Assembly: GCF_004362215.1 (NCBI RefSeq)
Contig: NZ_SNWR01000001.1
Location: 2,668,001-2,732,000, forward strand
Reading direction: 5' to 3'
Origin: Paractinoplanes brasiliensis
GTDB taxonomy: Bacteria > Actinomycetota > Actinomycetes > Mycobacteriales > Micromonosporaceae
DNA length: 64,000 nt
In this document: positions 1 to 7,830 of the stretch, piece by piece
Layout of the letters: each line of letters starts with the position of its first letter
How positions within the stretch are numbered: position 1 is the first letter of the stretch
Notes under the pieces: model-generated
Databases searched by the model: none
The model's input: the letters and a program-made list of their open reading frames with translations, nothing else
Told to the model about the DNA's origin: nothing
Position numbers and translations under genes: made by a program

Positions 1-913
1 ATCTCCAGCAGCGGCTCGTGTTCGGCGCAGCCGGGCTGGGCCTTCCAGCAGCGTGTGCGGAATCGGCAGCCGGACGGCGGGTCGGCCGGGGAGGGCACGT
101 CGCCGGTGAGCATGATGTGGTCGCGGCGGCCGCGCAGGCGGGGATCGGGCACCGGGACGGCCGAGAGCAGCGCCTGCGTGTACGGGTGGGTCGGCTGGTC
201 GTAGATCGCCACGTGGTTGCCGATCTCGACGACCTTGCCGAGGTACATGACGGCGACCCGGTCGGAGATGTGGCGTACCACCGACAGGTCGTGCGCGATG
301 AAGATGTAGGACAGGCCGAGTTGCCGCTGCAGGCCCTCGAGCAGGTTGATCACCTGGGCCTGGATCGACACGTCGAGGGCCGAGACGGGCTCGTCGCACA
401 CGATGATCTCGGGGCGCAGGGCGAGCGCGCGGGCGATGCCGATGCGCTGGCGCTGGCCGCCGGAGAACTGGTGCGGGTAGCGGTTGATGTGGTCGGGGTT
501 GAGGCCGACGAGGTCGAGCAGTTCCTGGACGGCGCGCTGCTTGCCGGTGTGCGGCACCGCGTCGGGGTGGATGTCGTACGGCTCGCCGATGATGTCCCCG
601 ACGGTCATCCGCGGGTTGAGCGACGTGTACGGGTCCTGCATCACCATCTGGATGTTGCGCCGGGCCCGCCGCAAGCTGCCGCCGCGGAGCGTGGCCAGGT
701 TGTCGCCGCGCACCCGGATCTCGCCGCTGGTCGGCCGTTCCAGCCCCACCAGCAGTTTGGCCAGCGTCGATTTCCCGCAACCGGACTCCCCGACGACGCC
801 CAGGGTCTCACCGCGGCGCAGGCTCAGATCGACCCCGTCGACCGCCCGCACCGCGCCGGTCCGGCTCTTGAAGTGTTTGATCAGTCCCCGGGTCTCCAGC
901 ACAACATCAGACA
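1..913 (-). CDS. Oligopeptide/dipeptide ABC transporter ATP-binding protein (OppF type), 3' end outside window
   Basis: Cytoplasmic ATPase subunit powering peptide-type uptake with the four genes upstream of it. I start it at GTG 913, which overlaps the stop of the preceding ATPase gene; about 304 residues are visible before the left edge. The translation shows Walker A GESGCGKST near residues 42-50, a signature FSGGQRQRIGIARAL and Walker B IIVCDEPVSALD. Near the end of the visible part is the Cys-containing GCRFRTRC motif typical of the C-terminal oligo_HPY domain. The ATG at 907 gives a frame that soon stops, so GTG 913 is the only sensible start. Substrate is not predictable from the ATPase. 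Confidence 0.93.
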
Positions 914-1935
914 CCGAGGACCTCCCGTACGAAGTGACAGCTCGCGATCCGCTGCGGCGCGATCTGATACGCGGGTGGCGGTTCCAGCCGGCAGATCTCC
1001 CGCGCGTACGCGCATCGCGGGTGGAAGGCACAGCCCCGCGGGATGTCCGTGAGCGCCGGTGGCAGGCCGCTGATCACGTTGAGCGCCCGCCCCTTGTGGT
1101 CGAGCCGCGGGATCGATTCGAGCAGGGCCTTCGTGTACGCGTGGGCCGGCCGGGCGTAGATGTCGTAGACCGGCGCCTCCTCGACGACCTTCCCGGCGTA
1201 CATGATCGCGATCCGGTCGGCGACGTCGGCCACCACGCCCATGTCGTGCGTGATCAGCATCAGGCCCATGTTGCGCTGGCGCTGCAGCTCGGCCAGCAGG
1301 CTCATGATCTGGGCCTGCACCGTCACGTCGAGGGCCGTGGTGGGCTCGTCGGCGATCAGCACCTCGGGGTCGAGGGCGAGCGCCATCGCGATCATGACGC
1401 GTTGCCGCATGCCGCCGGAGAACTGGTGCGGGTAGTCGCCGACGCGGCGCCGGGCGTCCGGGATGCGTACCTGGTCGAGCAGGTCGACGGCCCGGCGCTT
1501 GGCCTCGCCGCGGGACGTGCCGCGATGCACCCGGAACAGCTCGGCCAGCTGGAACCCGACCGTGTAGACCGGGTTCAGCGCGCTCAGGGCGTCCTGGAAG
1601 ATCATCGCGATGCGGTTGGCGCGCACCTTGCGCCGGTCGCTCTCGGGCAGCCGCAGCAGGTCGACGCCGCGATAGAGCACCTGCCCGCCGGTCACGTGCG
1701 CGGGCGGGGTGTCCAGGATGCCCATGATCGCTTGGGCGGTCACCGACTTCCCGCAGCCGGACTCGCCCAGCACGGCAAGCGTCTCGCCCGGGTGCAACCG
1801 CAGGTTGACGCCGTTGACCGCGCGGGCGACGCCGTCCCGGGTGCGGAACTCGACCTGCAGGTCGCGCACGTCGAGCAGCGGGGCATACGGGTCGACGCCG
1901 GGGACAGCGTCCATCCGTGCCGTGATGTCGGTCAT
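907..1935 (-). CDS. Oligopeptide/dipeptide ABC transporter ATP-binding protein (OppD type)
   Basis: Second ATPase subunit of the importer, 342 residues, the usual length for OppD/DppD. Walker A (GESGCGKS) is at residues 57-64, followed by the FSGGMRQRV signature and Walker B VLIADEPTTALD. The C-terminal region has the GCAFHPRCAYA cysteine motif of the oligo_HPY domain. It lies 7 bp after the permease gene and overlaps the next ATPase gene by 7 bp, so the two ATPases are probably translationally coupled and work as a heterodimer on the cytoplasmic face of the permease pair. Confidence 0.95.
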   Translation of the reverse strand: MTDITARMDAVPGVDPYAPLLDVRDLQVEFRTRDGVARAVNGVNLRLHPGETLAVLGESGCGKSVTAQAIMGILDTPPAHVTGGQVLYRGVDLLRLPESDRRKVRANRIAMIFQDALSALNPVYTVGFQLAELFRVHRGTSRGEAKRRAVDLLDQVRIPDARRRVGDYPHQFSGGMRQRVMIAMALALDPEVLIADEPTTALDVTVQAQIMSLLAELQRQRNMGLMLITHDMGVVADVADRIAIMYAGKVVEEAPVYDIYARPAHAYTKALLESIPRLDHKGRALNVISGLPPALTDIPRGCAFHPRCAYAREICRLEPPPAYQIAPQRIASCHFVREVLGV

Positions 1936-1942
1936 CGGCGTC

Positions 1943-2881
1943 TCACCGCAGCCTCGGGTCGAAGGCGTCGCGGATGGCGTCGCCGAGCATGATGAAGGCG
2001 AGCACGGTGGCCGCCAGGAACAGCGAGGGCCACACCAGGGGGGCCGCCGCCGTACGGGCGTACGGGCCGTTCTCGGCGATCGCGAGGCCCCAGCTCACGG
2101 CGTCGCCCTTGAGGCCGACGCCGAGGTAGGACAGGGTGGCCTCGCCGGCGATGTTGACGCCGAGCAGGATGGTCAGCACGACGACGAACGGGCTGATCGC
2201 GTTGGGCAGGATGTGCCGGAGCATCAGTCGCCCGGGGCCGGCGCCGAGCATCCGCGCGGCGGCCACGTAGTCCTGGTTCTTCGCGGTCAGCACGGCCGAA
2301 CGCAGGACGCGGGCGGCCGTCGTCCAGCCCAGCACCCCGAGCGTGATGGTCACCGCGAGCACGCCGTTGCTCTCCGGGTCGGCCGACAGCCTCTTGGCCA
2401 GCACGATCGCGCCGAGCAGGAACGGGATGCCGAGCACGACGTCGATGAAGCGGGACAGCAGCGCGTCGAGCCAGCCGCCGAAGTAGCCGGCGGCGAGCCC
2501 GACGACCAGCGCGATCACGCCGGCGATCAGGGTGGCGCCGACCGCGACCAGGACGGAGTCACGGGCGCCGTACACGGTCTTGGCGTAGACGTCGCAGCCC
2601 TGGAAGTCGAACCCGAAGATGGCGCCGCCGTCGGCCCCGGCGTTCTTGCGGGCGAGCAGGCAGTCGCGCGGGTCGGCCGAAGTGAACAGCGACGGCCAGG
2701 CCGCCATCGCGAGCACCACCACGACCAGCGCGGCGGCAGCCCAAAAGATCTTGCTCGTACGCAGGTCGAGCCAGGCGTCGGCGGCCAGGCTGCGCGGCCG
2801 GTCGGAGCGGCCGGCCCGGTGCGGGCGGTCGGGTGACTGTCCCGGCGCTTCAGCCGTGGTCACCGCGTTGAGGTCACTCAT
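1943..2881 (-). CDS. Peptide-type ABC transporter permease (OppC/DppC type)
   Basis: Integral membrane permease of 312 residues. A hydrophilic, proline/arginine-rich N-terminus of about 40 residues precedes the first transmembrane helix (AAALVVVVLAMAAW). This is followed by an extracytoplasmic loop with two cysteines and then the BPD_transp_1 helices. The EAA-like ATPase-coupling loop is seen in AAARMLGAGPGRLMLRHILPN. Its start overlaps the end of the OppB-type gene by 8 bp, indicating coupled translation of the two permease subunits. Confidence 0.94.
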   Translation of the reverse strand: MSDLNAVTTAEAPGQSPDRPHRAGRSDRPRSLAADAWLDLRTSKIFWAAAALVVVVLAMAAWPSLFTSADPRDCLLARKNAGADGGAIFGFDFQGCDVYAKTVYGARDSVLVAVGATLIAGVIALVVGLAAGYFGGWLDALLSRFIDVVLGIPFLLGAIVLAKRLSADPESNGVLAVTITLGVLGWTTAARVLRSAVLTAKNQDYVAAARMLGAGPGRLMLRHILPNAISPFVVVLTILLGVNIAGEATLSYLGVGLKGDAVSWGLAIAENGPYARTAAAPLVWPSLFLAATVLAFIMLGDAIRDAFDPRLR

Positions 2882-3800
2882 AGCGGATCCTGGGGTCGAG
2901 GGCGGCGTAGAGCAGGTCGACGATCAGGTTGATCACCAGGAAGACGATCACCAGAACGCTGACGAAGCCGATCACCAGCGGGCCGTCCTCACTCCGGATG
3001 GCGCGGAACAGGTTGAAGCCGACGCCGGGGATGTTGAACACGCCCTCGGTCACGATCGCGCCGGACATCAGCACGCCGATGTCAACGCCGATCAGGGTGA
3101 TCACCGGGATCATCGAGTTGCGCAGCACGTGCACGCCGATCACCCGCTTGGGGGCGAGGCCCTTCGCCCGGGCCGTACGCACGTAGTCGGCCCGCAGGTT
3201 CTCGGCCACCGACGAACGGGTCACCCGCAGCTCGGTCGCGACCACCAGGCTGCCCAGCACCAGGGCCGGCAGCAGCAGCTCGTACAGGCCGGCGTCGCGT
3301 CCGGAGGTCACCGGGAACCAGCCGAGCTGGATGCCGAGGACGAGCTGGGCCATCGGGGCGAGGACCACGATCGGCAGGGCCAGCACGACCAGGGTCAGCA
3401 CCAGGGTGACGGTGTCGAACGCGCCGCCGCGCCTGATGCCGGAGAGCACACCGGCCCCGACGGCGATCACGGCCGCGATGACGATCGAGAGCAGCGCCAG
3501 CTTGATGGTGACGGGCCAGGCCTGCGCCAGCATGTCGCCGATCGGGCGGCCGGTCATCGACTCGCCGAGGTCGCCGGTGAGCAGGCCTTTCAGGTAATGC
3601 CAGTACTGCGTGAAGAAACCGTCGCCGAGGTGGAAACGGGCCTCGAGCGTGGCGCGCTGGATGTCGGAGATGGGACGGTCACCGACCAGCACCTGATAGG
3701 GATCGTCGACGTAGGCGAACAGCAGGGCGTAGACGACGAACGTCGCTCCGAAGAAGGTGATGACCATCTGGAGCAGACGCCGCACGATGTAGCGGAACAT
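2874..3800 (-). CDS. Peptide-type ABC transporter permease (OppB/DppB type)
   Basis: Membrane permease of 308 residues starting MFRYIVRRLLQM, the standard OppB/DppB beginning: one N-terminal helix, a periplasmic-type loop, then five more helices. The coupling loop YVRTARAKGLAPKRVIGVHVLRN is the family's EAA motif. It pairs with the OppC-type subunit to form the translocation pore. It sits about 100 bp after the binding-protein gene, with a strong hairpin between them, so its transcript level may be lower than that of the binding protein. Confidence 0.94.
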   Translation of the reverse strand: MFRYIVRRLLQMVITFFGATFVVYALLFAYVDDPYQVLVGDRPISDIQRATLEARFHLGDGFFTQYWHYLKGLLTGDLGESMTGRPIGDMLAQAWPVTIKLALLSIVIAAVIAVGAGVLSGIRRGGAFDTVTLVLTLVVLALPIVVLAPMAQLVLGIQLGWFPVTSGRDAGLYELLLPALVLGSLVVATELRVTRSSVAENLRADYVRTARAKGLAPKRVIGVHVLRNSMIPVITLIGVDIGVLMSGAIVTEGVFNIPGVGFNLFRAIRSEDGPLVIGFVSVLVIVFLVINLIVDLLYAALDPRIRYE

Positions 3801-3845
3801 GTGGTGAAGCCTTTTGGGCGAGGGGCACGAGGACGGGCACGAAGC

Positions 3846-3883
3846 GGTGGCGCCACGGTTTCACCTTCAACCGTGGCGCCACC
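3846..3883 (-). terminator. Perfect 15-bp hairpin between binding-protein and permease genes
   Basis: GGTGGCGCCACGGTT at 3846-3860 and its exact complement at 3869-3883 enclose an 8-base loop. No T-run follows on the leftward strand. Lying inside an operon, it probably acts as a partial terminator or a 3' mRNA stabiliser that raises binding-protein levels above those of the permeases. Confidence 0.75.
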
Positions 3884-3904
3884 AGTGTTCGAGTGGTCAG
3901 AAAT

Positions 3905-5539
3905 CTAGGACGCGATGTCGACGGAATAGATGTCGACCTTCGAGTAGAGGTCCATCGTCACGTCGGTGACCCGCTCCGACCAGCCGAAGACGTTCTGCCC
4001 GAACCGCAGCGGCAGCACCGGCATGTCCCGTACGAGCTGGTTCTCGGCCTCGTTCCAGAGCTGTTCGGCCTGCTTGGTGTTGTTCGCGACCGAGCCCTGA
4101 CGCACCAGGCTGTCGAACGTGCTGTTCTTGTAGCCGTAGTAGTTCGACGAGCCGTCGCTGGTGTAGAGCGGGCCGAGGTAGTTCTCCATCAGCGGGTAGT
4201 CCATCGACCAGCCCAGCCGGATCAGGCCGATGTCCTCGCCCGCCGACGCCTTGGCGATCACGTCACGCAGCTTGGGCAGGCCCGAGCCGGTGCAGTTGAT
4301 CGCGAGGGACGCCTTGATCTGGTTGCACATCGCGTCGATCCAGGCCTTGTGCCCGCCGTCCACGTTGTACGTGATCTTGATGTCGCGGGGCCCGTTGGCC
4401 GCGGTGTAGAGCTGCTTGGCCCGGGTCGGGTTGTACTCGCACCACTGGCCGCAGCTGTTGGACCGGGCGCCCTCGACGGCCGGCGACACGAACGAGGTGG
4501 CCGGTTTCTCGGACCCCAGGAAGATCTGGTCGGTCATCTCCTCGCGGTTGATCGCCATGGAGATCGCGCGCCGGACGTTCACGTTCTTGTACTTGTCGAG
4601 GTACATCGGGAAGCCGACGAAGGAGAACGACGAGCTGTCGGAACGGCCGAGACGGTCGCCGAGGTCGCCGGAGGCCGACGCCAGGTTCTCGATCGGGATC
4701 GTCGTCTGAATGTCGAGGTTACCCGCGATCAGGTCGGCGTACTGGGCGCCGAGCTCCTGATAGATCTTCCAAGTGATGCCGTTGACCTTGGGGATCGTGC
4801 CCTTGAAGTCGGCGACCTTCTCTACGACGATCTTGTCGTCGTGCTGCCAGGTGCCCTTCATCTTGAACGGGCCGTTGCCGATCGGTGCCTCGCCGAAGTC
4901 CTTGTTGAGCACGCCGTCGCTGGAGAAGGCTGCCTTGGGCAGCGGGTAGAAGGCGTCGTAGCCCATCACGGCCATCCAGCCCGCGAACGGCTCCGACAGC
5001 GTCACGGTGAAGGTCAGGTTGTTGACCTTCTTGAGCCCGCGCAGCTTGTCGGCCTGGGGTTGGGGCGCCTTTTCGGGGCCGTCGCCGTCGGGGTCCTCCG
5101 ACTGCAGCTCGGCGAAGCCGTCGATGCGGCTGTAGAAGTAGGAGGCGGCCTGCCCGTTCGGGCCGTACGCACCGTAGTTCCAGGCGTCGATGTAGTTGTC
5201 CGCGGTGACCGGCTCACCGTTGCTGAAGGTGAAACCCGGTTTGAGGCGTACGGTCCAGACCTTGTTCGACTTGTCGTGCGTGATCGACTGGGCGGCGACC
5301 ATGTACGGCTTGTTGGTCGGGTCGAACCGGACAAGCGGGTAGAACAGCGACGCCAGCACCTGAGAGGCGTTCACCTGGACCGCGTTCGACGGGATCAGAC
5401 TCGGAGGCTCGCCGATACCGATGCTGATGCTGTTGGGCAGGACCTCGGTGTCATCCGAGCTGCTGCCACTGCAACCGGCCGCCAGCAAGGCGATGACAGC
5501 CGTTATGGCCACCATCTTCCACGGGCTTTTCCCAGGCAT
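3905..5539 (-). CDS. Oligopeptide/dipeptide ABC transporter substrate-binding lipoprotein (SBP_bac_5 family)
   Basis: Extracytoplasmic solute receptor of 544 residues, the usual family size. The N-terminus is a lipoprotein signal: charged start, hydrophobic stretch and lipobox LAAGC, then a serine-rich linker. The mature part has the family's EPPSLIPSNA-type opening, the FSNGEPVTADNYIDAWN block and a C-terminal Trp/Tyr-rich ligand lobe. It is the first gene of a five-gene leftward operon. Ligand specificity (peptide, nickel, opine or other) cannot be read from sequence. Confidence 0.95.
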   Translation of the reverse strand: MPGKSPWKMVAITAVIALLAAGCSGSSSDDTEVLPNSISIGIGEPPSLIPSNAVQVNASQVLASLFYPLVRFDPTNKPYMVAAQSITHDKSNKVWTVRLKPGFTFSNGEPVTADNYIDAWNYGAYGPNGQAASYFYSRIDGFAELQSEDPDGDGPEKAPQPQADKLRGLKKVNNLTFTVTLSEPFAGWMAVMGYDAFYPLPKAAFSSDGVLNKDFGEAPIGNGPFKMKGTWQHDDKIVVEKVADFKGTIPKVNGITWKIYQELGAQYADLIAGNLDIQTTIPIENLASASGDLGDRLGRSDSSSFSFVGFPMYLDKYKNVNVRRAISMAINREEMTDQIFLGSEKPATSFVSPAVEGARSNSCGQWCEYNPTRAKQLYTAANGPRDIKITYNVDGGHKAWIDAMCNQIKASLAINCTGSGLPKLRDVIAKASAGEDIGLIRLGWSMDYPLMENYLGPLYTSDGSSNYYGYKNSTFDSLVRQGSVANNTKQAEQLWNEAENQLVRDMPVLPLRFGQNVFGWSERVTDVTMDLYSKVDIYSVDIAS

Positions 5540-5754
5540 GTGGGGGGTGCCTCCTTCAGGGCGCTCACGGGGGTCGTGTGAGACGCCAGCAACTGTGACA
5601 CAGAGCCAACGACAGCCCGAGCCCCGTTATCAAGCCGATACTCGCCGGTAAGCGGTTGGACGCTTTTTCCTCGGCGTGTTTTATGGCCCTGAGCAGCAAC
5701 GATGTCGGTGAGTGCAGGAGTCGCGACCCACCGCAGCGTTGGGATTAGGGCCGA

Positions 5755-6423
5755 TCAGACGAGGCGTCGATCAGCCGCCCATCGTGACAATTCGTAACGG
5801 TTGCTCATCTGCAGTTTGCGCAGGACGTTGGAGACGTGGGTCTCCACGGTCTTGATCGAGATGAACAGTTCCTTCGCGATTTCCTTGTACGCGTAACCGC
5901 GCGCGAGCAGGCGCAACACCTCGCGCTCGCGATTGGTGAGCTGGTCGAGCTCGGGGTCGGCCACCGGCACGTCGGGGCGGGAGGCGAACGCGTCGAGCAC
6001 GAAGCCGGCAAGCCGGGGGCTGAACACCGCATCGCCGTCGGCCACCCGGCGGATCGCCGCGGCCAGCTCGTCGGGCGAGATGGTCTTGGTCACGTAGCCC
6101 CGGGCGCCCGCCCGGATCAGGCCGATGACGTCCTCGGCGGCGTCGGAGACCGAGAGCGCCAGGAACTTCACGTGCGGGTGGCTGCGGCGCATCGCGTCGA
6201 GCACCGCACGGCCGCCGCCGTCGGGCATGTGCACGTCGAGGAGCACGACGTCCGGCTCGATGGCGGCGATCTTGCTGACCGCCTCGGCCACCGAGCTCGC
6301 CTCGCCCACGACCTCGACATGGGCCCCCAGCTCGGCGCGGACGCCGGCCCGGAACATCGCGTGGTCGTCGACCAGGAAGACGGTGAGCCGCCGCTCGGTC
6401 TCGGTGCCCTGTGGCTCGGTCAT
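5755..6423 (-). CDS. NarL/LuxR-family response regulator
   Basis: Two-component response regulator of 222 residues. The receiver domain has the acidic pair VDD near the start, the phospho-acceptor in VVLLDVHMP and the conserved Lys in YVTKTISPDEL. The C-terminal LuxR helix-turn-helix reads LTNREREVLRLLARGYAYKEIAKELF. Its start overlaps the end of the PspC-histidine kinase gene by 4 bp (ATGA), so the kinase is almost certainly its partner. The divergent PspC/LiaF-like gene is a likely target, by analogy with LiaFSR-type envelope-stress systems (inference). Confidence 0.95.
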   Translation of the reverse strand: MTEPQGTETERRLTVFLVDDHAMFRAGVRAELGAHVEVVGEASSVAEAVSKIAAIEPDVVLLDVHMPDGGGRAVLDAMRRSHPHVKFLALSVSDAAEDVIGLIRAGARGYVTKTISPDELAAAIRRVADGDAVFSPRLAGFVLDAFASRPDVPVADPELDQLTNREREVLRLLARGYAYKEIAKELFISIKTVETHVSNVLRKLQMSNRYELSRWAADRRLV

Positions 6424-7676
6424 CGTGCTGCCTCCTTAGCGGCCGACACGCTCTCCCGGGACGCGGGGAGGGTCAGCCGTACCTCCGTGCCGTCGCCGGG
6501 AGCGCTGCGGATCTCCGCCTTGCCTCCGTGACGCTGCATACGCCCGATGATGGAGCCTCGCACGCCGTGCCGGGACTCCTTCACACCGGCCATCTCGAAA
6601 CCGGCGCCGCGGTCACGCACGAACACGCTCAGCTCGCTCTCCTCGACCTCGGCGTAGAGCGAAACGGTCGACACCCCGGCGTGACGGGCCGCGTTGACCA
6701 GCGCCTCACGGGCTGCCGCGACCAGGGCCGCCACCCGCTCGTCGCACTCGGTGTCGCCCACCACGACCGTCTCGACACTGATCGCGTACGTGTCCTCGAC
6801 CTCGGCCGCCGCCTGCTCGAGGGCCGCGGCGAAACGCTCGGTCGGCGAGGCGGCCGGCTTGTAGAGCCAGTTGCGCAGGCTGCGCTCCTGGCCCCGGGCG
6901 AGCCGCTGCACCTCTTTGATGTCGGCCGAGTTGCGCTGGATCAGGGCGAGCGTGTGCAGCACCTGGTCGTGGATCATGGCGGCAAGCTCGGCGCGTTCCT
7001 GCTCGCGGATGCGGCCCTCACGCTCGGCCCGCAGCTGGTTGAACATGCGCCACAGCAGCGGCGCGGCCACCACCCCGACACCGAGCAGGCCGACCAGCGC
7101 GAAGATCACCCCGTTGATCACGGCGGTCAGGCTGCCGGCCGGGGCGTAGACGGCGACGACGCCGATGATGCCGGTGGCGACCAGCACCCCGCCGCCGATG
7201 AAGCGGAACAGGAAGAAGCGGCGGTCGCTCTCGGCCACCACGGCGGCCAGCCAGGGCTGCTGTGGCACGGCGCCGCCGAGGTGACGGCGCGTGGGGTCGG
7301 ACTGATGCCAGATGATGCCGGCGCCGACCGCGACCACCGCGATGAGCCAGCCGACCGTTCCGGCGACGCTGTCCTGGAAGACCAGCGACTGCAGCAGCAC
7401 GACACCCAGGCCGATGGCGCCGAACGGCAACAGCATGGCCAGGTCGCGGCGCTGGGGCGGGTCGGCCGTGACGACCTGCTGCGGGAGCACGGCCCAGAAG
7501 GCGGCGTACAGGAGCAGGCCGAGGCCGTTGAAGCCGAGCAGCACCACCAGCGCGATGCGCACGACCAGCACGGGAACGCCCAGGTGCTGTGCCAGGCCGG
7601 AGGCGACGCCCGCGACGATGCGGTGGTCGCGCGGCCGGTACAGCCGGCGTGGCGGCGGGTTGACGGCGGTGGTGAT
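6420..7676 (-). CDS. PspC-domain sensor histidine kinase (HisKA_3/DesK-like), start codon non-canonical
   Basis: Membrane sensor kinase. The N-terminal PspC domain (RLYRPRDHRIVAGVASGLAQ onward) is followed by several transmembrane helices. The HisKA_3-type phospho-acceptor block AAMIHDQVLHTL is near residue 235, and the ATPase domain has EALVNAARHAG (N box), DRGAGF and a HGVRGSIIGRM lid. The first ordinary start, GTG 7571, would cut the PspC domain in half. Coding similarity continues upstream in frame to ATC at 7676-7674, where the peptide would read (M)TTAVNPPP. An AGGAGG sequence lies 4 bases before that ATC, and an in-frame stop lies not far upstream of it. I therefore place the start there (418 aa), either a true AUC start or a base error for ATG. 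If only canonical starts are allowed, the gene is 6420-7571 (383 aa). Confidence 0.88.
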   Translation of the reverse strand: MTTAVNPPPRRLYRPRDHRIVAGVASGLAQHLGVPVLVVRIALVVLLGFNGLGLLLYAAFWAVLPQQVVTADPPQRRDLAMLLPFGAIGLGVVLLQSLVFQDSVAGTVGWLIAVVAVGAGIIWHQSDPTRRHLGGAVPQQPWLAAVVAESDRRFFLFRFIGGGVLVATGIIGVVAVYAPAGSLTAVINGVIFALVGLLGVGVVAAPLLWRMFNQLRAEREGRIREQERAELAAMIHDQVLHTLALIQRNSADIKEVQRLARGQERSLRNWLYKPAASPTERFAAALEQAAAEVEDTYAISVETVVVGDTECDERVAALVAAAREALVNAARHAGVSTVSLYAEVEESELSVFVRDRGAGFEMAGVKESRHGVRGSIIGRMQRHGGKAEIRSAPGDGTEVRLTLPASRESVSAAKEAAR

Positions 7677-7830
7677 GGCTCCTCCTCGGTTGTGTCCCCC
7701 CGATCGTCACACGTTCGGGCGGCTCGGACCACGGGGAACAACCCCCGGTATCCGGGTGCCAGGATCTCAGGGTGGTCTCAGGGTCGCCGCCCGAGGCGGT
7801 TCGGGTGTCCGCACGACGAGGATCGGTGTC

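Noticed and set aside
18..1992. Long rightward open frames opposite the two peptide-importer ATPase genes
   Set aside because: High-GC shadow frames: composition is Arg/Val/His-rich without domains, while the leftward frames have full Walker and signature motifs.
2619..3908. A 429-codon rightward frame opposite the permease genes
   Set aside because: Asp/Glu/His-rich shadow of membrane-protein codons; no domain and no ribosome site. The leftward frames are clear permeases.
7018..7741. Leftward frames starting near 7710 and 7741 as an alternative N-terminus of the histidine kinase
   Set aside because: They are out of frame with the kinase and give Arg/Pro-rich noise; the PspC domain is in the frame beginning at ATC 7676.
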